From contig NZ_CP013021.1 of assembly GCF_001420915.1 (NCBI RefSeq), positions 1,822,501 to 1,886,500 on the forward strand: a DNA stretch of 64,000 nucleotides, in the 5' to 3' direction. The notes under the pieces are model-generated. The model was not told the DNA's origin and did no database searches. It saw nothing but the letters and a program-made list of their open reading frames with translations. The first letter of the stretch is position 1; each line of letters starts with the position of its first letter. Below, one piece after another: positions 1 to 8,460 of this stretch. Position numbers and translations under genes: made by a program. This DNA is from Agarivorans gilvus (GTDB lineage: Bacteria; Pseudomonadota; Gammaproteobacteria; Enterobacterales; Celerinatantimonadaceae).

Positions 1-1095
1 TTCAGCTAATTGCTCGGCTAGTTGTTGGTAGGCAATCGCACCATGAGGCTCACATAGGTAACCCTGTTTATCCAAGGCTTTTACTGCATCAGCCGTTTGC
101 TGGTCATCCATCACCCCTTTACCTAAATCACTTAAAGGCCAGCCTTGAGTTTTGAACAACTCTTCTACGCGCGGCCAGTTATTTGGCTGACTCACATCCA
201 TCGCATTAGATAGAGTGGCCTGAGTTGGCTTAGGCTGCCACTCGCCGCTGGCAAGGTAACGAGGCACCGTATCATTAACATTAGTGGCAGCGATGAAACG
301 TTTAATTGGCAAGCCCATCGCTTTAGCGATTAAGCCAGCAGTAAGATTACCAAAATTGCCAGAAGGCACGGCAACCACCAACTGTTGACGTTGAGCCTTA
401 GACATTTGTGCAGCGGCTTCAAAGTAATAACACACTTGTGCCACTAAACGGCTAATGTTGATAGAGTTAGCCGAATTAAGACCAATCGCTTGTTTCAGCT
501 CTTGATCATCAAAGGCTTGCTTAACCATGGCTTGGCAAGCATCAAAGTCAGACTCCACAGCAACGGTAGTAATATTGCCACCTAGAGTACAAAACAGTTT
601 TTCCTGCAGTGGGCTAATTTTACCTTTAGGGTACAGCACCACTACGTTGATATTGTCCATGCCATAAAACGCATGTGCCACCGCTGCACCGGTATCGCCC
701 GATGTAGCAGTAAGAATGGTGGTTTTATTGCCATTGGAAAATTTAGCTAAGCACTGCGCCATAAAACGCCCGCCAAAATCTTTAAAAGCTAAGGTAGGGC
801 CATGAAATAGTTCTAAAGCACTAATCTGTTCAGTGACTTTTTCAACTGGTGCGCCAAAGGTAAAGGCTTGGCTCACCATGTCCAACAGCTCGGCTTCGGA
901 AAGTTCATTATCCAGTAGCGCCGCCAGTAACTTGGCACTACGCGGGTGAAAATCTAGATCCAATAGCGCGTCAATGTCTTCAAACTGCGGAATGTTATCG
1001 GGAAAAAATAAGCCCTGTTGTTTACCTAAACCCTGTTTAACAGCCTGAGTAAAACTCACCTGCTCTTCGTTGTGTTTTAAATTATATAAGTTCAT
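1..1095 (-). CDS. thrC: threonine synthase, ThrC (3' end outside window)
   Basis: Last step of threonine synthesis: a PLP enzyme converting O-phosphohomoserine to threonine and phosphate in the cytoplasm. Translation from the ATG at 1095 gives 365 codons open to the window edge; the family is about 430 residues, so the C-terminus is missing. The N-terminal domain starts MNLYNLKHNEEQVSF, and the PLP-lysine motif GPTLAFKDFGGRFMA and the phosphate-binding segment TSGDTGAA are present. Its ATG overlaps the thrB stop by 4 bases, so it is translationally coupled as the third gene of the thr operon. Identity is secure. Confidence 0.96.
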   Translation of the reverse strand, partial: MNLYNLKHNEEQVSFTQAVKQGLGKQQGLFFPDNIPQFEDIDALLDLDFHPRSAKLLAALLDNELSEAELLDMVSQAFTFGAPVEKVTEQISALELFHGPTLAFKDFGGRFMAQCLAKFSNGNKTTILTATSGDTGAAVAHAFYGMDNINVVVLYPKGKISPLQEKLFCTLGGNITTVAVESDFDACQAMVKQAFDDQELKQAIGLNSANSINISRLVAQVCYYFEAAAQMSKAQRQQLVVAVPSGNFGNLTAGLIAKAMGLPIKRFIAATNVNDTVPRYLASGEWQPKPTQATLSNAMDVSQPNNWPRVEELFKTQGWPLSDLGKGVMDDQQTADAVKALDKQGYLCEPHGAIAYQQLAEQLAE

Positions 1096-2060
1096 AGTGA
1101 CTTTCCTGTTACTCTGGTGCCCTGCTCGTCAATTTTACAAACATGGCAAAATCCGTCTTCATTTTGAATAAAGTGCTGCTCTAACCAAGCTTTAGTTCGC
1201 TCGGCTTGTTCTAATACTGGGGTCACAATATAGACCGTTGGCCCAGAACCTGAAATGCCACTGGCTAAGGCGCCGCTCTGTGCCGCGTAGCTGCGCACCT
1301 GCTCAAAACCGGGAATAAGCTTAGCGCGGTATGGTTCAGCGATAACATTGTCTTTTAATAGCGCGGCAGCAAGCTCTGGCTGCTTACTATAACTAGCGTG
1401 AACAAAACCTGCCAAATTCCGTCCAAATTCTAGGGTATCTTGACGACGGTACTGAGCCGGTAATATAGAGCGAGCTTCAGCGGTAGAAATATTGATACCA
1501 GGATAAGCGACCACCCAATACCAGTCTTCGAAATGTGGAATGGCTTGGCTAGTCACATTGGCTTCTTGCAACATCAATTGCATGCCACCAAGATAACATG
1601 GCGCAACATTGTCGTAATGCACGCTACCGCTAATTTGTCCTTCTAATTCCCCCATCATCAACAGCATTTGCTGCTTGTCGAAGGGAAAATCCACAAAGGC
1701 ATTCAAGCCTTCCAGCGCCGCCACCACTGAACAAGCACTGGAGCCCATACCACTGCCAATTGGCAAATTCTTCTCCAAGGTCATTAACACCTTTGGAAAT
1801 ACTTTAGCCTGTTGCTCAAAATACTGTTTAGCAAAATAGTGGTAGCAATCGTAGAGAATATTTTTCTTAGGATCTGCTGGCAACTTATGGGCATAGGGTC
1901 CTACCGTTTCTATGCGCAGTGCTGCGCCCTCGGCCGCGGCTTCAACCATTACTCGGTCGCCAAGTAGCTCACCACTAATGGGCGATAAGGCCGCACCTAA
2001 ACAATCAAAGCCCACGCTAATATTCGCAGTAGAAGCTGGGGCATAAACAACAACGCTCAT
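1092..2060 (-). CDS. thrB: homoserine kinase, ThrB
   Basis: Phosphorylates L-homoserine with ATP to O-phosphohomoserine. The 322-residue protein belongs to the GHMP kinase family: N-terminal APASTANISVGFDCLG, then the ATP-binding glycine/serine loop PIGSGMGSSACSVVAAL near residues 100-116, and the C-terminal motif SGISGSGPTVY. It is slightly longer than the 310-residue E. coli enzyme. It lies 1 base after the thrA stop and overlaps thrC by 4 bases, so the three genes form one tight operon under the thrL attenuator. No abnormality seen. Confidence 0.97.
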   Translation of the reverse strand: MSVVVYAPASTANISVGFDCLGAALSPISGELLGDRVMVEAAAEGAALRIETVGPYAHKLPADPKKNILYDCYHYFAKQYFEQQAKVFPKVLMTLEKNLPIGSGMGSSACSVVAALEGLNAFVDFPFDKQQMLLMMGELEGQISGSVHYDNVAPCYLGGMQLMLQEANVTSQAIPHFEDWYWVVAYPGINISTAEARSILPAQYRRQDTLEFGRNLAGFVHASYSKQPELAAALLKDNVIAEPYRAKLIPGFEQVRSYAAQSGALASGISGSGPTVYIVTPVLEQAERTKAWLEQHFIQNEDGFCHVCKIDEQGTRVTGKSL

Positions 2061-2061
2061 A

Positions 2062-4533
2062 TTAAACCTCTTGAGTCCAATTCAGGGTTCGAAGTACATC
2101 GGCAAATACCCCTGCAGCGGTTACTGCTGTACCAGCACCATAGCCACGTAATACTAAAGGAATCGGCTGATAATAGCGGCTATAAAATGCCAAGGCATTT
2201 TCGCCATCTTTTACTCGGTGTAAAGGATCGTCCGCCGCCACTGCGCATAAAGACACTTTACATACACCTTGGTCAATGCTGCCCAAATAGCGCAATACCT
2301 TGCCTTCACTGGCCGCTTGTTGTTGTAGCTTAGCGAAATACTCATCTGCTTCAACGAGGCGTTGCATAAAGGCTTCGGTATCACCACTGGCATCAAAGTT
2401 AGGTGGTAGAGCCTGTTCAATTTCGATGTCATCGATACTCAACGGCAGCCCCGCTTCTCGAGCTAGAATTAGCAATTTACGCGCAACGTCCATGCCAGAT
2501 AAGTCATCCCGGGGATCTGGCTCGGTAAAGCCATTTTCACGGGCGATAGTAGTGGCTTGTGAGAAGCTCATGCCTTCATCTAACTTGCCAAAAATAAACG
2601 ACAGTGAACCCGACAATATGCCGTTGAAACGCTCTAACTTATCACCCGCTTTCAGCAAGTTTTGTAGGTTTTCGATTACCGGCAAGCCTGCACCAACGTT
2701 AGTGTCGTAAAGGAATTTTCGACGCATCGCCAAGGCGGTTTTACGTAACTGTTGGTAGTATTCCATGCTAGAGGTATTGGCTTTTTTATTGGCAGTCACC
2801 ACATGGAAGCCTTTGGCTAAAAACTCTGCATACTTGGCAGCAATATCATCGTTACTGGTACAGTCAACAATCACCGGGTTAATAAGATGGTTTTGATCCA
2901 CCAAATCCCCTACGTTGCTCAAACTAAATCCGCCATTCTCAGCGCTATCTTGTAGTCGCTGCTGCCAACCGTCTAAGTCTAAACCTTTTGGATCCAGCAA
3001 TAACTTACGGCTGTTTGCTACACCACATACCCGAATACCAATTTGTTGCTCTTTAAGGTGTTTTTGTTGGGCATGTATTTGCTCTAATAAGGCGCCACCG
3101 ACACCGCCAATACCAATCAGGAACAAATCAATGTAGTGCATGCTGTCGAAGAAGTTTTGATGGCAAGCCCGGATCGCTTCATTCACTTTCTCTTGTGATA
3201 CCACCGCTGAAATTGAACGCTCTGAAGAGCCCTGAGCGATGGCCACAATATTGATGGCCACTTCAGCTAGCGAGGTAAAGAAACGTGCCGCAACGCCCTT
3301 ACTACGACGCATGCCATCACCCACCAGCGAGATAATCGCCAATTGGTTAATCGCCTCGATTGGCTCCAATAATTGGTTAGCCAGCTCTAGCTCAAACTCT
3401 TCATTTAAAGCCTCTAACGCGCGTACGGCATCAATACTATGAATACAAAAACTGATGCTGTATTCACAGCTAGATTGAGTAATCAGTGCCACAGAGATCT
3501 GGCGACGAGAAATACTCTCAAAGATACGCCCCGCCATTCCCACCATGCCCTTCATACCAGGCCCTGACACAGTAAGCATGGTCAATTCTGATAAGCTAGA
3601 TAAGGCTTTAACGGGTAAATCATCTTGCGCCACACTTTGCTCACCAATTAAGGTACCTTCCCCTTGAGGATTGAAGGTATTTTTGATCAAGCAAGGAATA
3701 TGATATTGGGCAATTGGCGCGATAGTTTTTGGGTGTAGTACCTTGGCACCAAAATAACTCAGTTCCATGGCTTCAGAATAACTCAAGCTGCGCAGCAATC
3801 TGGCGTCTTCTACAATTCGAGGGTCACAGTTGTATACACCATCAACGTCTGTCCATATCTCACAACATTCAGCATCTAAACAAGCCGCTAATACCGCAGC
3901 GCTGTAATCTGAACCATTGCGTCCTAAGACGACAGTTTCACCCTGCTCATTACCAGCCGTAAAGCCAGGCATTAAATAGATCACACCTTGCTGAATAGTG
4001 GCTCGATTTAAGCGCTGTTTACTGGCCTGAATATCGACCACCGCTTCTAAATAACCACCGGAACTGGCCACTAGCTTTTGTTGCGGCACAATAATTTCAG
4101 AATTTTGTCCGCGAGCCGCTAGCAACAAACTCATACTGTGAATACTGAGCTTTTCACCTGTGGAAAGGACTCGAGCACGAATATTGTCGGGGCATTGTCG
4201 CAGCAACGCCACCCCTTTAAGTAGCTGACGCAACTCGCCTAGCTCTTGATGCACCATCAACTGCATTTGCTCGATGGCAAAGTCTGAATATTGATTTTTC
4301 AGCTGGCTAAGCAACTGCTGGAAGGTTGTATCAATACGCTGAAGTTCTTCTTCGCCATCGTTTCCGTGGCTCACCTTGTCAACCACCGCAACTAAGTCGT
4401 TGGTAACACCAGCAGGCGCTGAAAGCACGACCGCCATTTGCGACTGATGCTGATTGCTCAACACGATATCAGCCGCGCGATTAAAACGCTCAGCATCCGC
4501 TAGCGATGATCCACCAAATTTTAAAACTCGCAT
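2062..4533 (-). CDS. thrA: bifunctional aspartokinase I / homoserine dehydrogenase I, ThrA
   Basis: Fused enzyme catalysing the first and third steps from aspartate to homoserine; family members are feedback-inhibited by threonine. The chosen ATG at 4533 gives 823 residues (E. coli 820) starting MRVLKFGGSSLADAERF, with GGGAGGAA ribosome-binding sequence just upstream. An in-frame start further upstream (4596) would run translation through the attenuator hairpin and is rejected. Order: aspartokinase (KFGGSS at residues 5-10), two ACT-type regulatory domains around 310-460, then homoserine dehydrogenase with the nucleotide loop GIGGVGGALLEQ and the TANKKA and GAGLPVIENLQNLL motifs. First structural gene of the operon. 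Confidence 0.97.
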   Translation of the reverse strand: MRVLKFGGSSLADAERFNRAADIVLSNQHQSQMAVVLSAPAGVTNDLVAVVDKVSHGNDGEEELQRIDTTFQQLLSQLKNQYSDFAIEQMQLMVHQELGELRQLLKGVALLRQCPDNIRARVLSTGEKLSIHSMSLLLAARGQNSEIIVPQQKLVASSGGYLEAVVDIQASKQRLNRATIQQGVIYLMPGFTAGNEQGETVVLGRNGSDYSAAVLAACLDAECCEIWTDVDGVYNCDPRIVEDARLLRSLSYSEAMELSYFGAKVLHPKTIAPIAQYHIPCLIKNTFNPQGEGTLIGEQSVAQDDLPVKALSSLSELTMLTVSGPGMKGMVGMAGRIFESISRRQISVALITQSSCEYSISFCIHSIDAVRALEALNEEFELELANQLLEPIEAINQLAIISLVGDGMRRSKGVAARFFTSLAEVAINIVAIAQGSSERSISAVVSQEKVNEAIRACHQNFFDSMHYIDLFLIGIGGVGGALLEQIHAQQKHLKEQQIGIRVCGVANSRKLLLDPKGLDLDGWQQRLQDSAENGGFSLSNVGDLVDQNHLINPVIVDCTSNDDIAAKYAEFLAKGFHVVTANKKANTSSMEYYQQLRKTALAMRRKFLYDTNVGAGLPVIENLQNLLKAGDKLERFNGILSGSLSFIFGKLDEGMSFSQATTIARENGFTEPDPRDDLSGMDVARKLLILAREAGLPLSIDDIEIEQALPPNFDASGDTEAFMQRLVEADEYFAKLQQQAASEGKVLRYLGSIDQGVCKVSLCAVAADDPLHRVKDGENALAFYSRYYQPIPLVLRGYGAGTAVTAAGVFADVLRTLNWTQEV

Positions 4534-4543
4534 TGTTCCTCCC

Positions 4544-4574
4544 AAAAAAAAACCCGTATCGAGTGTGATACGGG
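4544..4574 (-). terminator. thr operon attenuator
   Basis: On the minus strand an 8-bp perfect stem CCCGTATC/GATACGGG with a 6-base loop is followed by nine T residues, a textbook intrinsic terminator. It lies between the thrL stop codon (4597) and the thrA start (4533), so it is the attenuator read through when Thr or Ile is scarce. Confidence 0.88.
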
Positions 4575-4596
4575 CTTTCTTCGATGTAGCGTACAA

Positions 4597-4671
4597 CTAC
4601 AACCAGCCCGACCCGCATGTGGTGGTGCGGGTAATCGTTCCGGTAATGGTGTAAGCAATACGTACTAACAT
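4597..4671 (-). CDS. thrL: thr operon leader peptide, ThrL
   Basis: A 24-codon ORF (ATG at 4671, TAG ending at 4597) between the thr promoter and the attenuator. Its middle, ITGTITRTTTCG, is packed with threonine (7 of 24 residues) and isoleucine (3), the two amino acids that regulate the E. coli operon through ThrL. The peptide sequence itself differs from the E. coli one outside this run. A possible Shine-Dalgarno AGGAA lies about 13 bases upstream. Ribosome stalling at the Thr/Ile codons would prevent the terminator at 4544-4574 from forming. The coding DNA also contains a hairpin, ACCCGC/GCGGGT, in the position of the pause hairpin. Confidence 0.85.
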   Translation of the reverse strand: MLVRIAYTITGTITRTTTCGSGWL

Positions 4672-4702
4672 CGTTATAAAATAAATTCCTGTTTATGCTC
4701 AT

Positions 4703-4730
4703 ACCATAACCAGCTGACATTGATAGTCAA
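4703..4730 (-). promoter_or_regulatory. thr operon sigma-70 promoter
   Basis: Minus-strand TTGACT (4725-4730) and TATGGT (4703-4708) separated by 16 bases, placing the start of transcription near 4696, about 25 bases before the thrL ATG. Assigned from sequence match and position. Confidence 0.55.
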
Positions 4731-5019
4731 GCTTTATTTGTATACAGCAACTGAGGAAAACCAAGGATAAAAGCAAATAAGCGGCTAAAAGCCCATTTTT
4801 AAACAACTATCCTAAGCATATTCGGCCATATATGAAGACTATGTTTGAGTAATGGGTGATCTTTTGAACACTATCAATTCACTAACAGCACGACTCACAA
4901 CAGCAAACCATTGCCAGAAACGAATCCTTCACAATAAGCAAAATTTTGTAACAATTAGATTTGAACAGGTGTTTAAATCCTGCCATAGTGAATAAAAAAA
5001 CAACAACAAGATAAGCCCT
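4731..5019. other. intergenic region upstream of thrL and aceK
   Basis: The stretch between the thr promoter and aceK has no supported gene. It holds one FNR-like palindrome, TTGAACACTATCAA at 4864-4877 (9 of 10 consensus positions of TTGATNNNNATCAA). No clear -35/-10 pair for aceK was found. A 60-codon reading frame on the minus strand here has no ribosome-binding site and was discarded. Confidence 0.5.
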
Positions 5020-6726
5020 ATGACGCAACCAATGGAACAGCAAGCAGCCAGCGTGATGCTGCAACGCTTCAACAGTTTCTACCAGTGTTTCTTAAAAGTG
5101 ACTCGTGGTGCCCAAAAACGCTTTGAAGACGCAGATTGGATCTCTGTGCAATTAGCTTCACGCGAACGCATAAGACTCTATGACCACCATGTCACCGAAG
5201 CCCGAGCAGCGATTAAAGAGCTGACTGGCCATATGCAACGCAGCGACGAATTTAGCGCCGCGGTAAAACAACATTACTCAGAGTTATTAAAACAACATGA
5301 AAACTTTGAGGTTGCCGAATCATTTTTTAACTCGGTTTATCAGCGCCTATTTCACCATCGCTATATAGAAGAAAGCCAACTTTTCATTAAACCAAGTCGT
5401 TGTAGCAAGTTATTTGACTACCAATTACTGACTCACCGCTATCAAGACACCGAGCTAAACCGCTTATTTACTCAGCTATTTGAAGATTATCGTTTCAACA
5501 TCGACTATGAAGACTTAAATCGCGACATAGGTTTTATCACTCAACGCTTGCAGCAAGTGCCGCAGCTAAACCAACAACCGCTGCATAAAATTACCATCCT
5601 AAAACCGGTGTTTTATCGCAATAAAGGGGCTTATTTGATTGGCCAATATAGTAGTGAGCAATTGAACTTTCCCTTGGTGCTGCCATTACTCAACCAGCAA
5701 GGCAAGGTCGCGGTAGATAGTGTGCTGATCGACAGCAATGAAGTGAGCATCATTTTTGGTTTTGCTCGCTCCTACTTTATGGTTGATGCACCAGCACCGC
5801 GGCGAATTGTTAACTTTCTTAAGCAATTGCTTCCCAACAAAACCGATTACGAGTTATTTACCGCCATTGGCTGTCAAAAACACGGAAAAACCGAGCTTTA
5901 CCGTCACTACCTCAACCACCTGCAACACTCCAACGACTTATTTGAATTAGCACCGGGAATCAAAGGCATGGTGATGACGGTATTTACTCTACCTTCTTAT
6001 GATGTGGTATTTAAGATCATTAAAGATCGTTTCACTCCACCTAAAGACGTTAGCCACGCACTGGTAAAAGAAAAATACCGCTTGGTAAAGCAGCATGATC
6101 GCGTCGGTCGCATGGCCGATACTCAAGAGTTTTCCAATGTAGAGTTTCCCTTGCACCGATTCAGCCAAAGCTTAATCGACGAGTTAAAGGCAGTCGCCCC
6201 CTCCATGCTGCAAATTGAAGGCGACTGCCTCACCATTAAACATTTATATATCGAGCGAAAAATGGTGCCGCTAAATATGTACTTAGAGCAAGCAAATGAA
6301 GCGCAAACTCGACAAGTTATCGATGAATATGGCAATGCTATTAAGCAGTTGGCTGCAGCCAATATCTTTCCTGGTGATATGCTATTTAAAAACTTCGGCG
6401 TAACCCGGCATGGTCGTGTGGTGTTTTATGACTATGACGAGATATCCTACATGACCGAATGTAACTTTAGAGAGTTCCCCAAATCTCCCTATCCAGAGGA
6501 TCAATGGGCTGCCCATCCGAGCTACTCGGTTGGCCCCAATGATATTTTCCCTGAAGAATTTGCCACATTCTTATTAGGAAAACCCATTGTAAAACAGATT
6601 TTTAAAGAGCTGCATGCCGAACTTTTCCAAGCCAGTTTCTGGCAGCAGCTACAACAAAACATCAAAAATGGTCAATTTGAAGATGTCTATCCCTATCGCC
6701 GACGACATCGCTTCATTAATCGCTAG
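5020..6726 (+). CDS. aceK: isocitrate dehydrogenase kinase/phosphatase, AceK
   Basis: Bifunctional enzyme that phosphorylates isocitrate dehydrogenase to divert isocitrate into the glyoxylate shunt and also removes the phosphate. The 568-residue product matches the family length (578 in E. coli) from the regulatory N-terminal half to the kinase-like C-terminal half; recognisable segments are LAPGIKGMVMTVFTLPSYD (ATP loop), FKIIKDRFTPPKDV, IFPGDMLFKNFGVTRHGRV and FYDYDEISYMTECNFR (catalytic and metal-binding aspartates). The start ATG has only a weak ribosome-binding site; a Met five codons later is an alternative. The gene stands alone, without aceB or aceA beside it as in the enteric aceBAK operon. 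Confidence 0.96.
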   Translation: MTQPMEQQAASVMLQRFNSFYQCFLKVTRGAQKRFEDADWISVQLASRERIRLYDHHVTEARAAIKELTGHMQRSDEFSAAVKQHYSELLKQHENFEVAESFFNSVYQRLFHHRYIEESQLFIKPSRCSKLFDYQLLTHRYQDTELNRLFTQLFEDYRFNIDYEDLNRDIGFITQRLQQVPQLNQQPLHKITILKPVFYRNKGAYLIGQYSSEQLNFPLVLPLLNQQGKVAVDSVLIDSNEVSIIFGFARSYFMVDAPAPRRIVNFLKQLLPNKTDYELFTAIGCQKHGKTELYRHYLNHLQHSNDLFELAPGIKGMVMTVFTLPSYDVVFKIIKDRFTPPKDVSHALVKEKYRLVKQHDRVGRMADTQEFSNVEFPLHRFSQSLIDELKAVAPSMLQIEGDCLTIKHLYIERKMVPLNMYLEQANEAQTRQVIDEYGNAIKQLAAANIFPGDMLFKNFGVTRHGRVVFYDYDEISYMTECNFREFPKSPYPEDQWAAHPSYSVGPNDIFPEEFATFLLGKPIVKQIFKELHAELFQASFWQQLQQNIKNGQFEDVYPYRRRHRFINR

Positions 6727-6859
6727 AAGATTATCCTAAAAATTGTCATTTACCGCTGATATCATCGGCTTTATATAATTATTTGAAGATCCCCGGTGAT
6801 CTTATTAGCCTGATCAACCATACTAATGCTGAAATTAAAAATAATAATAAGGAGGAGCA

Positions 6860-7414
6860 GTGGCAAAGTTTCATTATCAGCACTATGTTGCTGCACTGCT
6901 TATTGGATGCTCAAGCTCGCTGCTTGCAGCCCCGGTAGAAAACGAAGTGAGTTTAAGCTACGGCGATGGTGAACACTTACAGTTATCTTCGCGTAGCCAA
7001 CTTAGTCGCAACTGGTACATTACTGGTTACAACAATAGCCAATTCGTTAATGATGGTAGTGAAGAAACCACCGACAGCTGGTTTTTTAATGGTGGTTATC
7101 AACATCAATTACGTAATGAGTTGTCTTTGTTTGTGGAAGCAGGGGTAAACAATCAGTATGACGACATCGCTACCCGCAAGGGCTTCAATCTGTCGACCGG
7201 GGTAAACTACCAACCCATAAAAAGCCTTTCTATTCAAAGCAAGTTGGTACAAATCCACCAACCCAAATACGACAATACCGAACATAGCTTGGAAGTATCT
7301 AGCACCTACCATATTCTCGATAATATCGATGTAAAAGCGGTATACCAACTCGACGCCCAAGCAGACAAACAAACTCAACAACAAGTTCAATTTGGCTTAG
7401 GCTATCGCTTTTAG
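6860..7414 (+). CDS. putative small outer-membrane beta-barrel protein
   Basis: I do not recognise a named family. The start is GTG at 6860, chosen because a strong AAGGAGGAG lies 3 bases upstream. The 184-residue product begins with a signal peptide (positive start, hydrophobic VAALLIGCSSSLLA, cleavage probably after LAA near residue 24). The rest alternates polar and hydrophobic residues in short strands (for example LSLSYGDGE-like, WFFNGGYQHQ, LSLFVEAGVNN, VQFGLGYRF) and ends in Phe, as outer-membrane barrels do. It would make an 8-strand barrel. A small periplasmic lipocalin-like protein is an alternative. It converges with rraA, overlapping it by 4 bases. Confidence 0.65.
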   Translation: MAKFHYQHYVAALLIGCSSSLLAAPVENEVSLSYGDGEHLQLSSRSQLSRNWYITGYNNSQFVNDGSEETTDSWFFNGGYQHQLRNELSLFVEAGVNNQYDDIATRKGFNLSTGVNYQPIKSLSIQSKLVQIHQPKYDNTEHSLEVSSTYHILDNIDVKAVYQLDAQADKQTQQQVQFGLGYRF

Positions 7415-7908
7415 ACAAAGCCTTCTGGCAAGGTTAATGCGTTATCGCTAAGCAAAATACCGTTATCATCCGCATACAAATACATACCGGGCTTAATAAT
7501 CTGACCAGCAAATTGAATCACTGCGTCGACTTCACCCAAACCTTTGCGTTCAGTTTTCATGGGGCAAGGCGCTAAAGCACGTACCCCTATATCCATGGTA
7601 TTAATGGTGGCCACATCGCGAATTGCGCCATTGATCACCACCCCCGCCCAGCCGTTTACATAGGCCGAATCAGCAATCAGGTCACCCATTAAGGCACGTT
7701 CAATACTTCCGCCACCATCAACTACGAGAACCTTGGCTTCGCCCGGCTTAGCCAACAGCTCTTTGACCCGACTGTTATCCTGAAAGCACTTTACCGTGAC
7801 GACTTCACCAAAAAAAACCGCTTTAGCACCATAAGATTGAAAAATAGGGCTCAATAGCTTTACCTGTTCGGGGTAAAGATCACAGAGTTCGGGAAGTAAA
7901 TCTTGCAT
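7411..7908 (-). CDS. rraA: RraA family protein (RNase E activity regulator / HMG aldolase-like)
   Basis: 165 residues, similar in length and sequence to RraA (161 in E. coli): N-terminal ELCDLYPEQVKLLSPIFQSYG, VVTVKCFQDN, LVVDGGGSIERALMGDLIA, and VINGAIRDVATINTMDIGVRA. RraA binds RNase E and lowers its activity. The same fold includes 4-hydroxy-4-methyl-2-oxoglutarate aldolases, and the RD pair after GAI fits the aldolase motif better than the RQ of E. coli RraA, so the biochemical role is uncertain. It converges with the small barrel gene and its start overlaps the end of the next upstream ORF by 29 bases. Confidence 0.82.
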   Translation of the reverse strand: MQDLLPELCDLYPEQVKLLSPIFQSYGAKAVFFGEVVTVKCFQDNSRVKELLAKPGEAKVLVVDGGGSIERALMGDLIADSAYVNGWAGVVINGAIRDVATINTMDIGVRALAPCPMKTERKGLGEVDAVIQFAGQIIKPGMYLYADDNGILLSDNALTLPEGFV

Positions 7909-8233
7909 AGTGGTAATCCTTTATCATGTAGTCATAAGCTGCAGTATTGTTATACCAACGCTGCTCAATATTACCTAAACAGGAGTAAGGCAAAGCCAAG
8001 TTATTGGTGTCGTATAAGTCGCATTGCCGACTATGCCAATAGAAGGCACGTTGCCTGAAAAGCCTTGCAATATGTTGAGCCTCATTTAACGAGCAGTCAA
8101 CAATTGCACTAAATTCGTAATGATTTAGATCAATTGACCCAGCAAACACCCAGTGATGGGCAAATCCATGTAAATGCAGATATGAAATAAAATGACAGTC
8201 TAACCAATGGTTAAATGCTGCAGTTCTTTTCAT
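7880..8233 (-). CDS. hypothetical protein (possibly DUF3293-like)
   Basis: 117-codon reading frame rich in His, Trp and Tyr, upstream of rraA and overlapping its start by 29 bases. There is no signal peptide or membrane segment. The stretch HYEFSAIVDCSLNEAQHI followed by ARLFRQRAFYWH weakly resembles the C-terminal half of DUF3293 proteins (an E-S pair, then a Gly/Arg-Gln-Ala turn and aromatic residue); this is from memory and not tested. The ribosome-binding site is poor (ATGGA before ATG). It may be a real small gene co-transcribed with rraA or a chance frame. Confidence 0.4.
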   Translation of the reverse strand: MKRTAAFNHWLDCHFISYLHLHGFAHHWVFAGSIDLNHYEFSAIVDCSLNEAQHIARLFRQRAFYWHSRQCDLYDTNNLALPYSCLGNIEQRWYNNTAAYDYMIKDYHYARFTSRTL

Positions 8234-8379
8234 TCCATTAGGATTATTGGCGGTGATAATCGCAAACTATTGATATTTAAGGTCAGTATTTGCTACAAAC
8301 AAGGTACTTTTATACAAATCCATCATGTAGTTTATTTTCATTATTGTTTACCGAAATTCGTATAAATGGCCAAATTCGA

Positions 8380-8393
8380 TTGATTTGAATCAA
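8380..8393 (+). promoter_or_regulatory. FNR/EtrA binding site upstream of arcA
   Basis: TTGATTTGAATCAA matches the FNR consensus TTGATNNNNATCAA at all ten fixed positions. Its centre is about 80 bases upstream of the predicted arcA transcription start, a class I activator position. FNR activation of arcA under anaerobiosis is known in E. coli; use of the site here is inferred. Confidence 0.7.
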
Positions 8394-8431
8394 AAGCACC
8401 GCAGAAAACGTAAGCTTTTTTCATACTCAAG

Positions 8432-8460
8432 TTGTTATATCACTGTTAAGCCAATAGAAT
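8432..8460 (+). promoter_or_regulatory. arcA sigma-70 promoter
   Basis: TTGTTA (8432-8437), 17-base spacer, TAGAAT (8455-8460). The predicted start near 8467 leaves a leader of about 204 bases. Confidence 0.5.

Noticed and set aside
4490..4720. 76-codon minus-strand frame over the thr leader
   Set aside because: It overlaps the attenuator and thrL in another frame and runs into thrA; the Thr/Ile-rich ThrL frame explains the region.
4882..5064. 60-codon minus-strand frame between thr and aceK
   Set aside because: Overlaps the aceK start, no ribosome-binding site and no family resemblance.
6785..6803. AAGATC/GATCTT hairpin after aceK as a terminator
   Set aside because: Only 6 bp, AT-rich and not followed by T's.
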